Shown piece after piece: positions 53,539-62,050 of a DNA stretch of 64,000 bases. Numbering within the stretch: the stretch's first letter is position 1; every line of letters begins with the position of its first letter. This DNA is from Pedobacter sp. (GTDB lineage Bacteria; Bacteroidota; Bacteroidia; Sphingobacteriales; Sphingobacteriaceae): contig NZ_JAVHXT010000001.1 in NCBI RefSeq assembly GCF_031119335.1, forward strand, positions 408,548-472,547. The letters run 5' to 3'. The translations under genes were made by a program, and so were the position numbers. The notes below the pieces were generated by a model, which ran no database searches, was not told where the DNA came from, and saw nothing but the letters and a program-made list of their open reading frames with translations.

Positions 53539-54117
53539 TTATTTAAGTCCATCCTTAATTTTTCTGATCGCATTTAAATGCGCATTAATCATTGGAACCG
53601 TTTTGGCAGCAAATGCTTTCAAATCCGGATCAGTACCTTTTCTAGCTTGGTGCTCCATAAAAGCCAATACTTTCACGTGATTTTCTTCCATTAATTTGGC
53701 GTAAGCTTTGTCAAAATCTGCTCCCGTCTTAGTGCTAATATCTTCTCTACGTTTCTGATTCTCTGCACTCATGGCAACCGGTAAGGTTACATTTTTGCTT
53801 TTAGCTAAGGCCATTAGTTCATCGTTTGCAGTGCCATGATCTTTTAGCATCATATTGGCGTAGGCTTTAATTTCTGGGTTGTTGGTTTTACTAATGGCCA
53901 AGTTTGCAAAGTTGATTTCTGCCAAACCCGCATCAGCAGCATTTGTTGCAAATTCTGCCTCATTTTCACGAACGGTGATAATATCTGTGGTAGAAGTTGC
54001 TGTATCTTTTGCTGAGTTTATACTATCGGCCAGCTCCTTTGAATCTTTAGACTGCGAACTACAGGCAATCATAAATGTAAAAGCAGCACTATAGATAAAA
54101 AATAGTAGATTTTTCAT
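53539..54117 (-). CDS. DUF4142 lipoprotein
   Basis: 192 aa. Lipobox FMIAC at about residue 20, then a Ser/Thr-rich linker (TSTTD) and a four-helix ferritin-like DUF4142 domain: EFATNAADAGLAEINFANLA, IKAYANMMLKDHGTANDELM, FDKAYAKLMEENHVKVLAFM and DPDLKAFAAKTVPMINAHL. DUF4142 proteins are usually periplasmic or outer-membrane associated and stress-induced. Divergent from the DUF6496-like small protein. Confidence 0.9.
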   Translation of the reverse strand: MKNLLFFIYSAAFTFMIACSSQSKDSKELADSINSAKDTATSTTDIITVRENEAEFATNAADAGLAEINFANLAISKTNNPEIKAYANMMLKDHGTANDELMALAKSKNVTLPVAMSAENQKRREDISTKTGADFDKAYAKLMEENHVKVLAFMEHQARKGTDPDLKAFAAKTVPMINAHLNAIRKIKDGLK

Positions 54118-54204
54118 GTCGATATCAATTTGTATCTACTAAATGAAAATGATGGGCATTTTGTTTGAAGAAGCGAGAAAACAAGTATTTTACAAATTGG
54201 TCTA

Positions 54205-54216
54205 GGTACTAATACT
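54205..54216. promoter_or_regulatory. GGTACTAATACT motif (site B, imperfect)
   Basis: Two substitutions from GGTATTAATACC. In the divergent spacer, about 88 bp before DUF4142 and about 72 bp before the small basic protein. Confidence 0.35.
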
Positions 54217-54287
54217 CGATTGTTGTGTTAACTTAAACAAAATATTGAAAAACAGCTTATTACTGTGTTTAATAAATTTTGAAAATC

Positions 54288-54464
54288 ATGGCAAAATATT
54301 CGAAAAAAGCTGGCGAAAAAGTTGGCGAAGCAATACACGAAATGAAAGCAGGTAAGCTAAAGACAGGTACTGGTAAAAAAGTGACTTCAAAAAAGCAGGC
54401 AATAGCAATTGGTTTATCTGAAGCTAAGGAAGAGGGAGCAAAAGTGCCAGAGAAGAAATCTTAA
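54288..54464 (+). CDS. Small basic DUF6496-like protein, 58 aa
   Basis: MAKYSKKAGEKVGEAIHEMK followed by a Gly/Lys/Thr segment and KQAIAIGLSEAKEEGAKVP. Highly charged, no membrane helix. The pattern of a K-V-T-S-K-K-Q-A-I-A-I-G-L-S-E-A core is that of DUF6496-type small proteins found in many bacteria, with no known biochemical role. It lies in the stress region between DUF4142 and KTSC genes. Confidence 0.75.
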   Translation: MAKYSKKAGEKVGEAIHEMKAGKLKTGTGKKVTSKKQAIAIGLSEAKEEGAKVPEKKS

Positions 54465-54506
54465 CTAGCTACAAAGATTGAGGTGATGAACGTATGTATC
54501 TTAAGT

Positions 54507-54680
54507 TTAAACTTTATTTTCTTCAGTATCAGATTCGGTTTTATCTGAGTGAATAAACTTATCTACTTTGGCCTTTAGCTCATTTAATTTAGTTTCTGTC
54601 TCTTTAGACTTTGCCCTTAAAGCTTTTGATTTTTCCAGCAAGCTGTCCATGGCCTGTTTGTTTTTATCCGTTTTATCCAT
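54507..54680 (-). CDS. Small coiled-coil protein, 57 aa
   Basis: A 57-codon minus-strand ORF below usual length limits: MDKTDKNKQAMDSLLEKSKA, then a heptad-like Leu/Lys/Glu helix (LNELKAKVDKFI) and an acidic tail. It is very charged and lacks a signal peptide. Codon composition is coding-like and the plus-strand frame opposite is a hydrophobic shadow. It resembles other tiny hydrophilic stress-island products. Confidence 0.6.
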   Translation of the reverse strand: MDKTDKNKQAMDSLLEKSKALRAKSKETETKLNELKAKVDKFIHSDKTESDTEENKV

Positions 54681-54808
54681 GTCAATTGTGTTTAATCCAA
54701 ATATAACAATATCATTATTTCAACTACTATTTATTATTAAAACGGGTATTTGTGTGGTAAAGTACGTAGGTTTTTAGTGTAAATCGCATCATCAATATCA
54801 ACTCTGTT

Positions 54809-55006
54809 ATGCCGTCATCAGTAATAGCAAATATCAACTATCAAACAGACGAGAAAATTTTAATTGTAGTTTTCCTATCAGGTGATGTTTACGTTTATGA
54901 AAAGGTTCCAGAAAAAATCTATAAAGAATTTAAAGCCGCAACTTCTAAGGGAAATTATCTAAATAGAAAAATCAAAAAGTTGTTTAAAGCAAGAAAAGTG
55001 TCTTGA
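54809..55006 (+). CDS. KTSC-domain protein, 65 aa
   Basis: MPSSVIANINYQTDEKILIV, FLSGDVYVYEKVPEKIYKEF and the end SKGNYLNRKIKKLF fit the KTSC domain (V..Y...V...L.F..G..Y.Y..VP..vy..F..a.SkG.y.n..I). The domain is short and widely distributed with unknown function. Own promoter likely in the 130 bp upstream, which holds GGGTATTTGTG. Confidence 0.85.
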   Translation: MPSSVIANINYQTDEKILIVVFLSGDVYVYEKVPEKIYKEFKAATSKGNYLNRKIKKLFKARKVS

Positions 55007-55111
55007 TGTGACAAATACCCTTGCACAAAGCTAAATACCCAATTTCTATATATAAAGAACATTTCATCCATTTCTGTTATTTAGTTAGCAAATCAACTAA
55101 AATCAATAAAT

Positions 55112-55372
55112 ATGAAACGAGTAATTTTTTTAAGCGCAGTAGCAATATGTTTAAGTGCTATTGGCTGCAGTTCAGAAAATAAACAAGATCAAATGGATGA
55201 TACAAGCATGGCAGATAGCACTATGATGATGGATGCTGATACCATGGACATGAGCGATACCTCTACTGGAAGCACTTCTGGAACTAGATCAGGTTCTAAT
55301 AATTCTGCATCAAGTTCTATGGATACGGTAAACAGAAGCACTACAGTAAACAGAGATAGTGTAAGACAGTAA
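55112..55372 (+). CDS. Small Asp/Met/Ser-rich lipoprotein, 86 aa
   Basis: Lipoprotein signal FLSAVAICLSAIGCSS (Cys near 19) followed by a low-complexity tail: MDDTSMADSTMMMDADTMDM and then Ser/Gly/Thr-rich GSTSGTRSGSNNS with a TVN repeat (MDTVNRSTTVNRDSVRQ). Mature part presumably disordered in the periplasm. Asp/Met clusters could bind metal, which is only a guess. No recognised family. Confidence 0.72.
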   Translation: MKRVIFLSAVAICLSAIGCSSENKQDQMDDTSMADSTMMMDADTMDMSDTSTGSTSGTRSGSNNSASSSMDTVNRSTTVNRDSVRQ

Positions 55373-55396
55373 AACGAAACTATAAAATTTTGAACT

Positions 55397-55756
55397 ATGG
55401 AAATTCAATTCGAACAGAACAAAAATTTTAACCAATCGCACAGAGATGAACCTTCTGTTGAGAATACTCGTGAAGGGGAAAAAGGACAACCTCAAGGTAG
55501 GGAAGGAGATCCAAATATCAGAATGGCAAATAGAGAAGCCTTGGAAAGCGATAGGCCAGAATTAGACCGTAGGCCTGCTGATGTGGCACAAGGTAATGCC
55601 AGTGATATTGGAGATGAAAAATCTTCTGCTGTTGCCGGTGTTAGAAGCGAGCAGCAAGATTCTTCTGAAGGTGAAAGTAAGCCAACAGGTGAGGATCCAA
55701 ACTACAACGATAGAAAAAACAACGAAGATAAGGAGGAACAAGATGATAGCGAATAA
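55397..55756 (+). CDS. Intrinsically disordered hydrophilic protein, 119 aa
   Basis: MEIQFEQNKNFNQSHRDE followed by Glu/Asp/Arg/Gly/Gln-rich sequence with almost no hydrophobic residues (GREGDPNIRMANREALESDR; PTGEDPNYNDRKNNEDKEEQ). The composition resembles hydrophilin or desiccation-protein composition. Overlaps the start of the DUF2383 gene by 14 bp, so the two are translationally coupled. Confidence 0.7.
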   Translation: MEIQFEQNKNFNQSHRDEPSVENTREGEKGQPQGREGDPNIRMANREALESDRPELDRRPADVAQGNASDIGDEKSSAVAGVRSEQQDSSEGESKPTGEDPNYNDRKNNEDKEEQDDSE

Positions 55757-56198
55757 TGCAGCGATTGAAGATTTGAAAGGACTAGTAAACATTGTTAACG
55801 ATGGCAAAGAAGGCTATCTATCAGCAAGTGATACCACCCAAAGTATAGAGCTAAGAGATTTATTTCTTCGTTTATCTTCACAGCGTGTTGCCTATGCAAA
55901 TGAATTAAAAAGTCACATTGAGTTGCATGGAGGAGAAAGCAATAATAAAGAGGGTGGAATTTTAGGCGCTTTGCACAGAACTTGGATTGATATTAAACAA
56001 GCACTGAGCAGCAAGGAAGACGAAGCTATTTTAGCAGCCATAGAAACTGGCGAAAAAGCAGCAATAGAAAAATACGATAGTGTGATAGCAGACGAAGAAA
56101 ATCATGCAGATCACTTAGAACTATTGCAAAAGCAAAGAACAGGCATTTTAGAAGCTTTGAAAGAGGTAGAAACCTACCGCTTACGTTTAGAAAGATAA
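55743..56198 (+). CDS. DUF2383/PA2169-family four-helix-bundle protein
   Basis: 151 aa. AIEDLKGLVNIVNDGKEGYL, LRDLFLRLSSQRVAYANEL, LGALHRTWIDIKQALSSKED, ILAAIETGEKAAIEKYDSVI and DHLELLQKQRTGILEAL match the PA2169/DUF2383 ferritin-like fold with Glu/His at the expected positions. The ATG at 55743 is preferred over an in-frame upstream reading that overlaps the whole preceding gene. Possibly iron or stress related. Confidence 0.87.
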   Translation: MIANNAAIEDLKGLVNIVNDGKEGYLSASDTTQSIELRDLFLRLSSQRVAYANELKSHIELHGGESNNKEGGILGALHRTWIDIKQALSSKEDEAILAAIETGEKAAIEKYDSVIADEENHADHLELLQKQRTGILEALKEVETYRLRLER

Positions 56199-56211
56199 TT
56201 AAATAATTAAA

Positions 56212-56493
56212 ATGGAATACTTGAACGAAAATGATCAGGATGAGCAAGGCTCGTCTAAGAAAGAGAATGGTGGTAATGGCGAACGCAATGATGAAGGAGC
56301 ACTAAGTGGTATTCCGAAATCTGAAATTGAAGGCAGCGACGCTGACCAAGATTGGGATGGTGAACCAAGTATACAAAAAAGAGGGCAGGAGGAAGATGAA
56401 GAAGTGAAGGGATTTACGGCAACTAAACGCAACCATTGGAACTCTATCACTTTCGATTATGATGATTTCTTAGGTGGTCTTTCACCAGCTTAA
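56212..56493 (+). CDS. Acidic disordered protein, 93 aa
   Basis: MEYLNENDQDEQGSSKKENG and a Gly/Glu/Asp/Asn-rich body end in a more ordered segment (KRNHWNSITFDYDDFLGGLS). It is 13 bp after the DUF2383 gene and in the same direction. No family recognised. Its stop is 1 bp from the stop of the convergent kinase gene at 56495. Confidence 0.68.
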   Translation: MEYLNENDQDEQGSSKKENGGNGERNDEGALSGIPKSEIEGSDADQDWDGEPSIQKRGQEEDEEVKGFTATKRNHWNSITFDYDDFLGGLSPA

Positions 56494-56494
56494 C

Positions 56495-58249
56495 TTACAA
56501 AGGGAATTGGATATGAACAGTTGTTTGCTGAGGTACAGAGGTAATGGTCATTTTACCATTAAGCAATTTTACCTTCGATTCGATAGTTTTTAGTCCAATT
56601 CCTTTATCTCGCCTTTCTGATACATCAAAACCTTTACCATTATCTTTAACCGTTACATTAACCTGATTGTCTTCAACAGTTATATTTATAGAAGCATGAT
56701 GAGCTTCAGAATGTTTCATAATATTTAATGCAAGTTCTTGTATAATTCTGTAGATAGCTAGTTGCAAGTATTTATCCAAGGGCGCATCTAAACCCGAAAA
56801 AGTACATTTAAAACGCGTTTTTCCTTTAAGCTGCGCACATATATCATTCACACCAGCTTTCAGTCCAAAATCTTCTAAAATTGAAGGCATTAACTCATGA
56901 GAAATTCTTCTGCTTTCCTTAATGCACATTCCCAATAGTTCTTTGGAACGTTCAAGTACTTTCAAATTTTCTTCATACGCATTTTCATCCTCTAATTTCA
57001 AACGCTCCAAATTAGCCTTAACACCATAGAGTACCTGCCCTAAGCCATTATGCAGCATTTCGGCAATGCGCTGCCTTTCTTCTTCTTGAGCATTAAGGGA
57101 AGCTTTCAAAATCTCTTTTTGTTGCTTTTTTTCAAAGTCCTTTAACTCGTTTTGGATTAGAACCTCTTGCACCCTTTTTCTTTCTGTAATATCATTAAAT
57201 AATATGCCAACCACATTGTCTCCTAATACCGAAATAGGAAAGGCTTCTACTTCATACCAACCGTTAATAAGTGCCAAGGCAGGTAATTCAAAATGTGCGG
57301 ATTTCTGGTTTTTCACAATATCACCATAAATTTCGTACCAATGTTTTTCGTGGTTTGGTGATATTTCTTTCATGGTTCTACCTTCGTAATTGCTTATACC
57401 TGTCTGCTTTTCGAAAGCGGGATTAGCTTCTATAAAACGATAGTCGATACCAGTGCCGTGATCATCAAATATGACGTCTATAATACAAAATCCTTGATTG
57501 ATGGAATTAAAAAGTGATTTGTACTTATTTCTCAGCTCAGTGCTAAAAGCATCTTGGCTAATTTTAAGGCTGGTAATATCTCTGCTAATTTCAATAACGC
57601 TTTCTACTTTTCCACCAACGGTAAGCTCTGGAGATAGCTTAATATCGTAGAAAATTTCACGATCTGTAGTGGTGATTGGAATTACAACGGTTTGCGAATT
57701 TCCATCGTTTATAACTGTTTTTGCCTTGTTAATTAAAGCATTAAAATCTGTATTCGGCCAAATTTCTTGATGTGTTTTGCCTAACGCATCTGCAAGCGAT
57801 ATGCCTGCAGCAGCTTCAAAAGCCGAATTGCCATAGCTTAATTCTAAATCTCTGGTCCATTTTGTAATTATGTCAGGTGTGTTTTCTACCAAAGTTTTGT
57901 ACAGGTTTTCGTTGTGTTTATCCCGTTCAATGCAGCTAAAGCTAATAACTACACCATCTAACAGTGGCATTACAGATAACTTGATCCAACTTTTGCTAAA
58001 AACCGAAATATATTCGAAAGTAATTTCTTTTTGATGGACTATAGCGTCATTAATTTCTTTGTAGTAATTGGTTTTTACCGATTCGGGAAACATTGCCCAA
58101 ACGTTTTTACCTAACATTTCTTCTCTTTTCATTTTAAAGAAATGTAAAGCTTTGTCGTTAACGTAGCTAAAATTAGCATCTCTGTCTAGCATGTAACACG
58201 CCAGCGGAATAGCATTTAAAATCAGTGAAGTGTCTAATGGGTTCGACAT
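56495..58249 (-). CDS. Soluble multi-PAS histidine kinase, HisKA_3 type
   Basis: 584 aa. Three PAS domains: about 8-118 (NAIPLACYMLDRDANFSYVN), about 120-230 (VENTPDIITKWTRDLELSYG) and about 240-360 (INQGFCIIDVIFDDHGTGID). A coiled coil precedes the dimerisation helix with His in EEERQRIAEMLHNGLGQVL and the HATPase domain (ELALNIMKHSEAHHASINI, DNGKGFDV, GIGLKTIESKVKLLNGKMTI). No transmembrane segments, so cytosolic. As in the other PAS kinase, the residue after His is Asn. A partner could be the NarL-type regulator at 59402, which has no adjacent kinase. Confidence 0.9.
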   Translation of the reverse strand: MSNPLDTSLILNAIPLACYMLDRDANFSYVNDKALHFFKMKREEMLGKNVWAMFPESVKTNYYKEINDAIVHQKEITFEYISVFSKSWIKLSVMPLLDGVVISFSCIERDKHNENLYKTLVENTPDIITKWTRDLELSYGNSAFEAAAGISLADALGKTHQEIWPNTDFNALINKAKTVINDGNSQTVVIPITTTDREIFYDIKLSPELTVGGKVESVIEISRDITSLKISQDAFSTELRNKYKSLFNSINQGFCIIDVIFDDHGTGIDYRFIEANPAFEKQTGISNYEGRTMKEISPNHEKHWYEIYGDIVKNQKSAHFELPALALINGWYEVEAFPISVLGDNVVGILFNDITERKRVQEVLIQNELKDFEKKQQKEILKASLNAQEEERQRIAEMLHNGLGQVLYGVKANLERLKLEDENAYEENLKVLERSKELLGMCIKESRRISHELMPSILEDFGLKAGVNDICAQLKGKTRFKCTFSGLDAPLDKYLQLAIYRIIQELALNIMKHSEAHHASINITVEDNQVNVTVKDNGKGFDVSERRDKGIGLKTIESKVKLLNGKMTITSVPQQTTVHIQFPL

Positions 58250-58543
58250 TTTGCTTGGTTATTATCTATCTAAACACCAAGTAGCGAAATAAGTTCTAGC
58301 ATTTTATAAACTGTTTAAATTTCTAAGGAGCAAGATGTTTAGGGGTGCGTAAACATCCGTCTATAGAGTACCAATAGATTTTGTTGATGTTGTATTTGTT
58401 CAGATTTATTGCAAAACTCAACCTATAAAATATCGATGTCATTTTGAAACAGTTACTTAACATTTAATAACGTTTTAGAAAAATTTTAAAACAAAACTAA
58501 GACACTTTGCATTTTAGGAATAAGTAGTATTAAATAACTGTAA

Positions 58544-59245
58544 ATGAACCTGGAAAGCTCACATATAGATGAAAAGGAAATTCTGATAAGAATTATTGTA
58601 GCTGCGGTTCTAGGAGGGATAATAGGACTCGAAAGAGAGCAGAAGGAATGGGTTGCTGGTTTGCGTACACATATTATAGTTACTGTTGGTGCGGCCTTGG
58701 CAATGATAGTTTCCATTCACGGTTATGAAGATGTGCTGGGCAAAAGCGGCTTCGATATCGATCCGTCAAGGGTGGCGGCGCAAGTAGTAAGTGGTGTTGG
58801 TTTTTTAGGTGCTGGTACTATCATCTTTTTAAAGAAGGAAGTAATTAAAGGGTTAACCACAGCTGCATCTATTTGGAGCATGGCAGTAATTGGTTTGGCC
58901 GCTGGTGGCGGAATGTATTGGGCAGCAGTGATAGCAACCTTGCTAATTCTCTTTGTGCTTGGCGGCATTAAATGGATTGAAAAACGCTTTTTTATAAAAG
59001 GCAGCTGTACCGTTGTAGAGCTTAAAATGCCGGTAGGAGCACTCTCAAGGATAACAGAGATAGAGAAGTTATTTAGAAAACATCATATTCCTTTTGATGA
59101 AGTAAGTTTTTCGGTAGACCAAGCTACACAGACCAATGATTTTGTATTAAGTTTCGACAAGAAGCAGCAACAAGAAAAAGTGCTAAAAGCATTGGAAGAA
59201 ATGCGGCAATATGACGAAATATTAAAGATACAGTTCAGAACATAG
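58544..59245 (+). CDS. MgtC/SapB-family membrane protein
   Basis: 233 aa. Multi-helix membrane domain (about 10-150): LIRIIVAAVLGGIIGLEREQ, GLRTHIIVTVGAALAMIVSI, VVSGVGFLGAGTIIFLKKEV, LTTAASIWSMAVIGLAAGGG. A C-terminal ACT-like domain (about 165-230) follows. These proteins modulate ATP synthase or stress tolerance and are not proven Mg transporters. The 294-bp spacer before it shows no clear box. It is upstream of a NarL-type regulator with the candidate operator between. Confidence 0.9.
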   Translation: MNLESSHIDEKEILIRIIVAAVLGGIIGLEREQKEWVAGLRTHIIVTVGAALAMIVSIHGYEDVLGKSGFDIDPSRVAAQVVSGVGFLGAGTIIFLKKEVIKGLTTAASIWSMAVIGLAAGGGMYWAAVIATLLILFVLGGIKWIEKRFFIKGSCTVVELKMPVGALSRITEIEKLFRKHHIPFDEVSFSVDQATQTNDFVLSFDKKQQQEKVLKALEEMRQYDEILKIQFRT

Positions 59246-59258
59246 GGGGTATTTGTAC

Positions 59259-59270
59259 GGTATTAATACC
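59259..59270. promoter_or_regulatory. GGTATTAATACC palindrome (site C, perfect)
   Basis: Perfect 12-bp palindrome, immediately preceded by GGGTATTTGTAC. It lies 132 bp before the NarL-type regulator and downstream of mgtC. Confidence 0.5.
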
Positions 59271-59401
59271 ATATAATACTTGTTTTTGAGCTGCAAATAA
59301 CATTATTGCCCTCAACATTGTTACCACACCAATTTGATATTTATTGTTTACATAATTTCGACCTTTTGGAAAATTCAGGCACATCAAAATATAGAACAAG
59401 A

Positions 59402-60049
59402 ATGATAAAAATCTTATTAGCTGAAGATCATAATATCGTTAGAAATGGCATTAAAATGCTTTTAGAATCTGATGAAAGTATTAAGGTTCTTGGAGAAGCA
59501 GTTAATGGTATAGAGGTAATGAAGCAGTTGGCTTCAGAAGAAGTGGATATGGTTCTAGCGGATATCAACATGCCAGAAATGGATGGTATTCAATTGTTGA
59601 AGGAAGTTAAATCTAAATATCCGAAAGTTAAGGTGGTGATGCTTTCTATGCACGATCATGAAAAGTACGTTATGGAAGCCTTTAAAAATAATGCAGAAGG
59701 TTATCTGTTGAAGAATATTGGGGCAGAAGAATTAATTTTTGCCGTTAAATTTGTTAGCCAGGGACGAAAATATCTTTGCGCAGAACTTACCATGTCGTTT
59801 ATGGATAAAATGCTGCAAAGCAAACAATATTTAATGGCAATGCCAGATAATGAAATTGATTTTTCATTGCGTGAGCTAGAAATTCTACAGCTTATTGCCG
59901 AGGGCTTAACCAATCTAGAAATGTCTGAAAAGCTGTTTCTTAGCAAGCGTACAATTGAAGGGCACCGTCAAAGTTTACTGGATAAAACCAAATGCAAAAA
60001 CTCAGCTGCACTGATACGGTATGGCGTAATGCACGGACTGATACAATAG
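59402..60049 (+). CDS. NarL/FixJ-type response regulator, paralogue 2
   Basis: 215 aa from the ATG at 59402 (the frame extends upstream but MIKILLAEDHNIVRNGIKML is the conserved family start). Receiver Asp in VLADINMPEMDGIQ, VVMLSMHDHEKYVMEAF, GYLLKNI; HTH in DFSLRELEILQLIAEGLTNL and LFLSKRTIEGHRQSLLDKTK. Closely similar to the regulator at 48181. No kinase gene is adjacent, so the partner may be the PAS kinase at 56495 or 47073. The palindrome at 59259 may be its own operator. Confidence 0.92.
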   Translation: MIKILLAEDHNIVRNGIKMLLESDESIKVLGEAVNGIEVMKQLASEEVDMVLADINMPEMDGIQLLKEVKSKYPKVKVVMLSMHDHEKYVMEAFKNNAEGYLLKNIGAEELIFAVKFVSQGRKYLCAELTMSFMDKMLQSKQYLMAMPDNEIDFSLRELEILQLIAEGLTNLEMSEKLFLSKRTIEGHRQSLLDKTKCKNSAALIRYGVMHGLIQ

Positions 60050-60119
60050 CGCTTTTTTAGTAAAACTATTCGCTTTAGTCGCTGTTTTTTAGATGGTATA
60101 AATCATTAAAAAATAGGTT

Positions 60120-60884
60120 ATGAGATCAATTTGGAAAGGAGCCATAGGTTTTGGATTGGTAAATATTCCGGTGAAACTGTTCTCGGCAGTTCAAAATAGC
60201 AACTTAGATTTAGATATGCTCGATGGGAAAGACCTGTCGAAAATTAAATATCAACGAGTAAGTGAAAGTAGCGGTAAAGAAGTACCCTACGAAAGAATTG
60301 TTAAGGGCTTTTTGCTCAAAGACAACTATGTTGTTTTAGAAGACGATGATTTTGCCAGTGCCATGCCAGAGAAAACCAAATTGATAGAGCTCGAAAACTT
60401 TGTAGATATTTCAGAAATCAATCCAATCTACTACGAAACATCTTACTACACCCAGCCCGAACCGCAGGGCAAAAAGGCTTATGCTTTATTGTTAAAAGCG
60501 TTGCAGAAATCTAAGAAAGCGGGAGTTGCCCGTTTTGTATTGCGTAACAATGAAAATCTATGTGTAATCCATCCTTTAGGTAATGTTTTAGTTATTACTA
60601 AAATTAGATTTGATGAAGAAATTAGAAGTAGTAAAGAAATTGAGGCAGACTTACAAACCGTTAAACCTAAAGAGCTGGAAGTAGGAATGGCATTAATTAA
60701 GCAATATAGTTCAGGTTTTGATATCTCCGCTTTTAAAGATGAATACAGCAAAGAGCTAATGAAAATCATTCGTGCCAAGGCAAAAGGTAAGAAAACTGTA
60801 GTGAAGAAAATGCGACCAGAAAAACGTGTGAGCGACGATTTGTACGAACAATTAATGCAAAGTTTAAGTAAAAAAGGAGCGTAG
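60120..60884 (+). CDS. ku: Ku-family DNA end-binding protein
   Basis: 254 aa. MRSIWKGAIGFGLVNIPVKL at the start, SSGKEVPYERIVKGFLL, YYTQPEPQGKKAYALLLKAL, FVLRNNENLCVIHPLGNVLV and a Lys-rich C-terminal tail are Ku signatures. Bacterial Ku binds double-strand ends and recruits the ligase LigD for end joining. No LigD is in the window. It is followed after 6 bp by a GH130 gene, an odd partner that again points to a general-stress operon. Confidence 0.94.
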   Translation: MRSIWKGAIGFGLVNIPVKLFSAVQNSNLDLDMLDGKDLSKIKYQRVSESSGKEVPYERIVKGFLLKDNYVVLEDDDFASAMPEKTKLIELENFVDISEINPIYYETSYYTQPEPQGKKAYALLLKALQKSKKAGVARFVLRNNENLCVIHPLGNVLVITKIRFDEEIRSSKEIEADLQTVKPKELEVGMALIKQYSSGFDISAFKDEYSKELMKIIRAKAKGKKTVVKKMRPEKRVSDDLYEQLMQSLSKKGA

Positions 60885-60890
60885 TTGGCG

Positions 60891-61943
60891 ATGGATATAG
60901 CTCGTAGATTTGAAGGAAATCCACTGCTTAAACCCAAAGATTTGGCACCAAGCGCTACTAATCTACAAGTAGTTTGTTTACTTAATCCGGGTGTGTTTTC
61001 TTGGAAAGGTAAAACTTGCCTTTTGGTTAGGGTGGCAGAAAATGTTGCCCCGCAAGAAGGAAAAATCTTCGTTCCTATGCGCTCTACTTCAGATTTATTA
61101 GAGATTTTAGAATTGAAGTTGGACGATCCCGACTTAATTGCCGATGATCCACGGGTGATTAATTACAAAGGCTTAGATTATCTTACCACTATTTCTTATT
61201 TGCATTTGTTTAGTAGCGATGATGGTGTCAATTTCAAACCTGAACCATTGGAACTGCATGGAAAAGGTTATGCAGAACGGTTTGGAATAGAAGATTGTCG
61301 TGTTAGTAACATCGAAGGGAAATTTTACCTCACTTACACTGCAGTTTCAGATAATGGTGTTGCTGTAGGTTTACGTACTACAACTGATTGGGATAGTTTC
61401 CAGAACCATGGTCTAATTTTTCCTCCACATAATAAAGATGTCGCAATTTTTGAGGAAAAAGTAAATGGTAAGTTTTATGCTTTGCATAGGCCATCTAGCA
61501 CAAGTATTGGTGGTAATTTCATTTGGTTGGCCGAGTCGCACGATGGTTTGCATTGGGGAAATCATCAATGTATTGTGAAAACCAGAGCCGGTTATTGGGA
61601 CAGTGCTAGAGTTGGGGCAGGGGCAGCGCCCATAAAAACCGAGCAGGGCTGGTTAGAGATTTACCATGGAGCAAATGAAGATCAGCGTTATTGTTTGGGT
61701 GCGGTGTTATTAGATTTGGAAAACCCTGCCATAGTTATTGCCCGCACCGAAAACCCAATTATGGAGCCAACAGCAAGCTACGAACTAGAAGGTTTTTTTG
61801 GTTCGGTAATTTTCACCGATGGACATATCGTTAATGGCGACGAACTAATCATTTATTATGGCGCAGCCGATGAATTTATTTGCGGTGCGAAGTTTTCGAT
61901 TAAAGAAATTTTAGAAAAGCTAAACCAATCTGTATTAACATAA
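60891..61943 (+). CDS. Glycoside hydrolase family 130 protein, short form
   Basis: 350 aa from the ATG at 60891 (an in-frame TTG at 60885 overlaps nothing useful). RRFEGNPLLKPKDLAPSATN, VFSWKGKTCLLVRVAENV, FGIEDCRVSNIEGKFYLTYT, AIFEEKVNGKFYALHRPSST, WLEIYHGANEDQRYCLGAVL and LIIYYGAADEFICGAKFSI form the propeller. The IEDCR and LHRP phrases match GH130 catalytic and phosphate-binding loops. It acts on beta-mannosides in the family; the substrate here is unknown. Cotranscribed with ku. Confidence 0.88.
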   Translation: MDIARRFEGNPLLKPKDLAPSATNLQVVCLLNPGVFSWKGKTCLLVRVAENVAPQEGKIFVPMRSTSDLLEILELKLDDPDLIADDPRVINYKGLDYLTTISYLHLFSSDDGVNFKPEPLELHGKGYAERFGIEDCRVSNIEGKFYLTYTAVSDNGVAVGLRTTTDWDSFQNHGLIFPPHNKDVAIFEEKVNGKFYALHRPSSTSIGGNFIWLAESHDGLHWGNHQCIVKTRAGYWDSARVGAGAAPIKTEQGWLEIYHGANEDQRYCLGAVLLDLENPAIVIARTENPIMEPTASYELEGFFGSVIFTDGHIVNGDELIIYYGAADEFICGAKFSIKEILEKLNQSVLT

Positions 61944-62050
61944 ATGGCATTTCCACTTTAATTGAAATTAGGTTTAGGCAAGTTGCATATCTTTTCCGAG
62001 GGGAAAGGGGAGAATTAAAACTGAAGCTATTTAAAATTGCTTACCTATAA

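Noticed and set aside
54568..54777. 69-codon hydrophobic plus-strand ORF
   Set aside because: It is the shadow of the 57-aa coiled-coil gene on the minus strand.
55581..55742. Long N-terminal extension of the DUF2383 protein
   Set aside because: It overlaps the preceding gene out of frame and family members start at the ATG at 55743.
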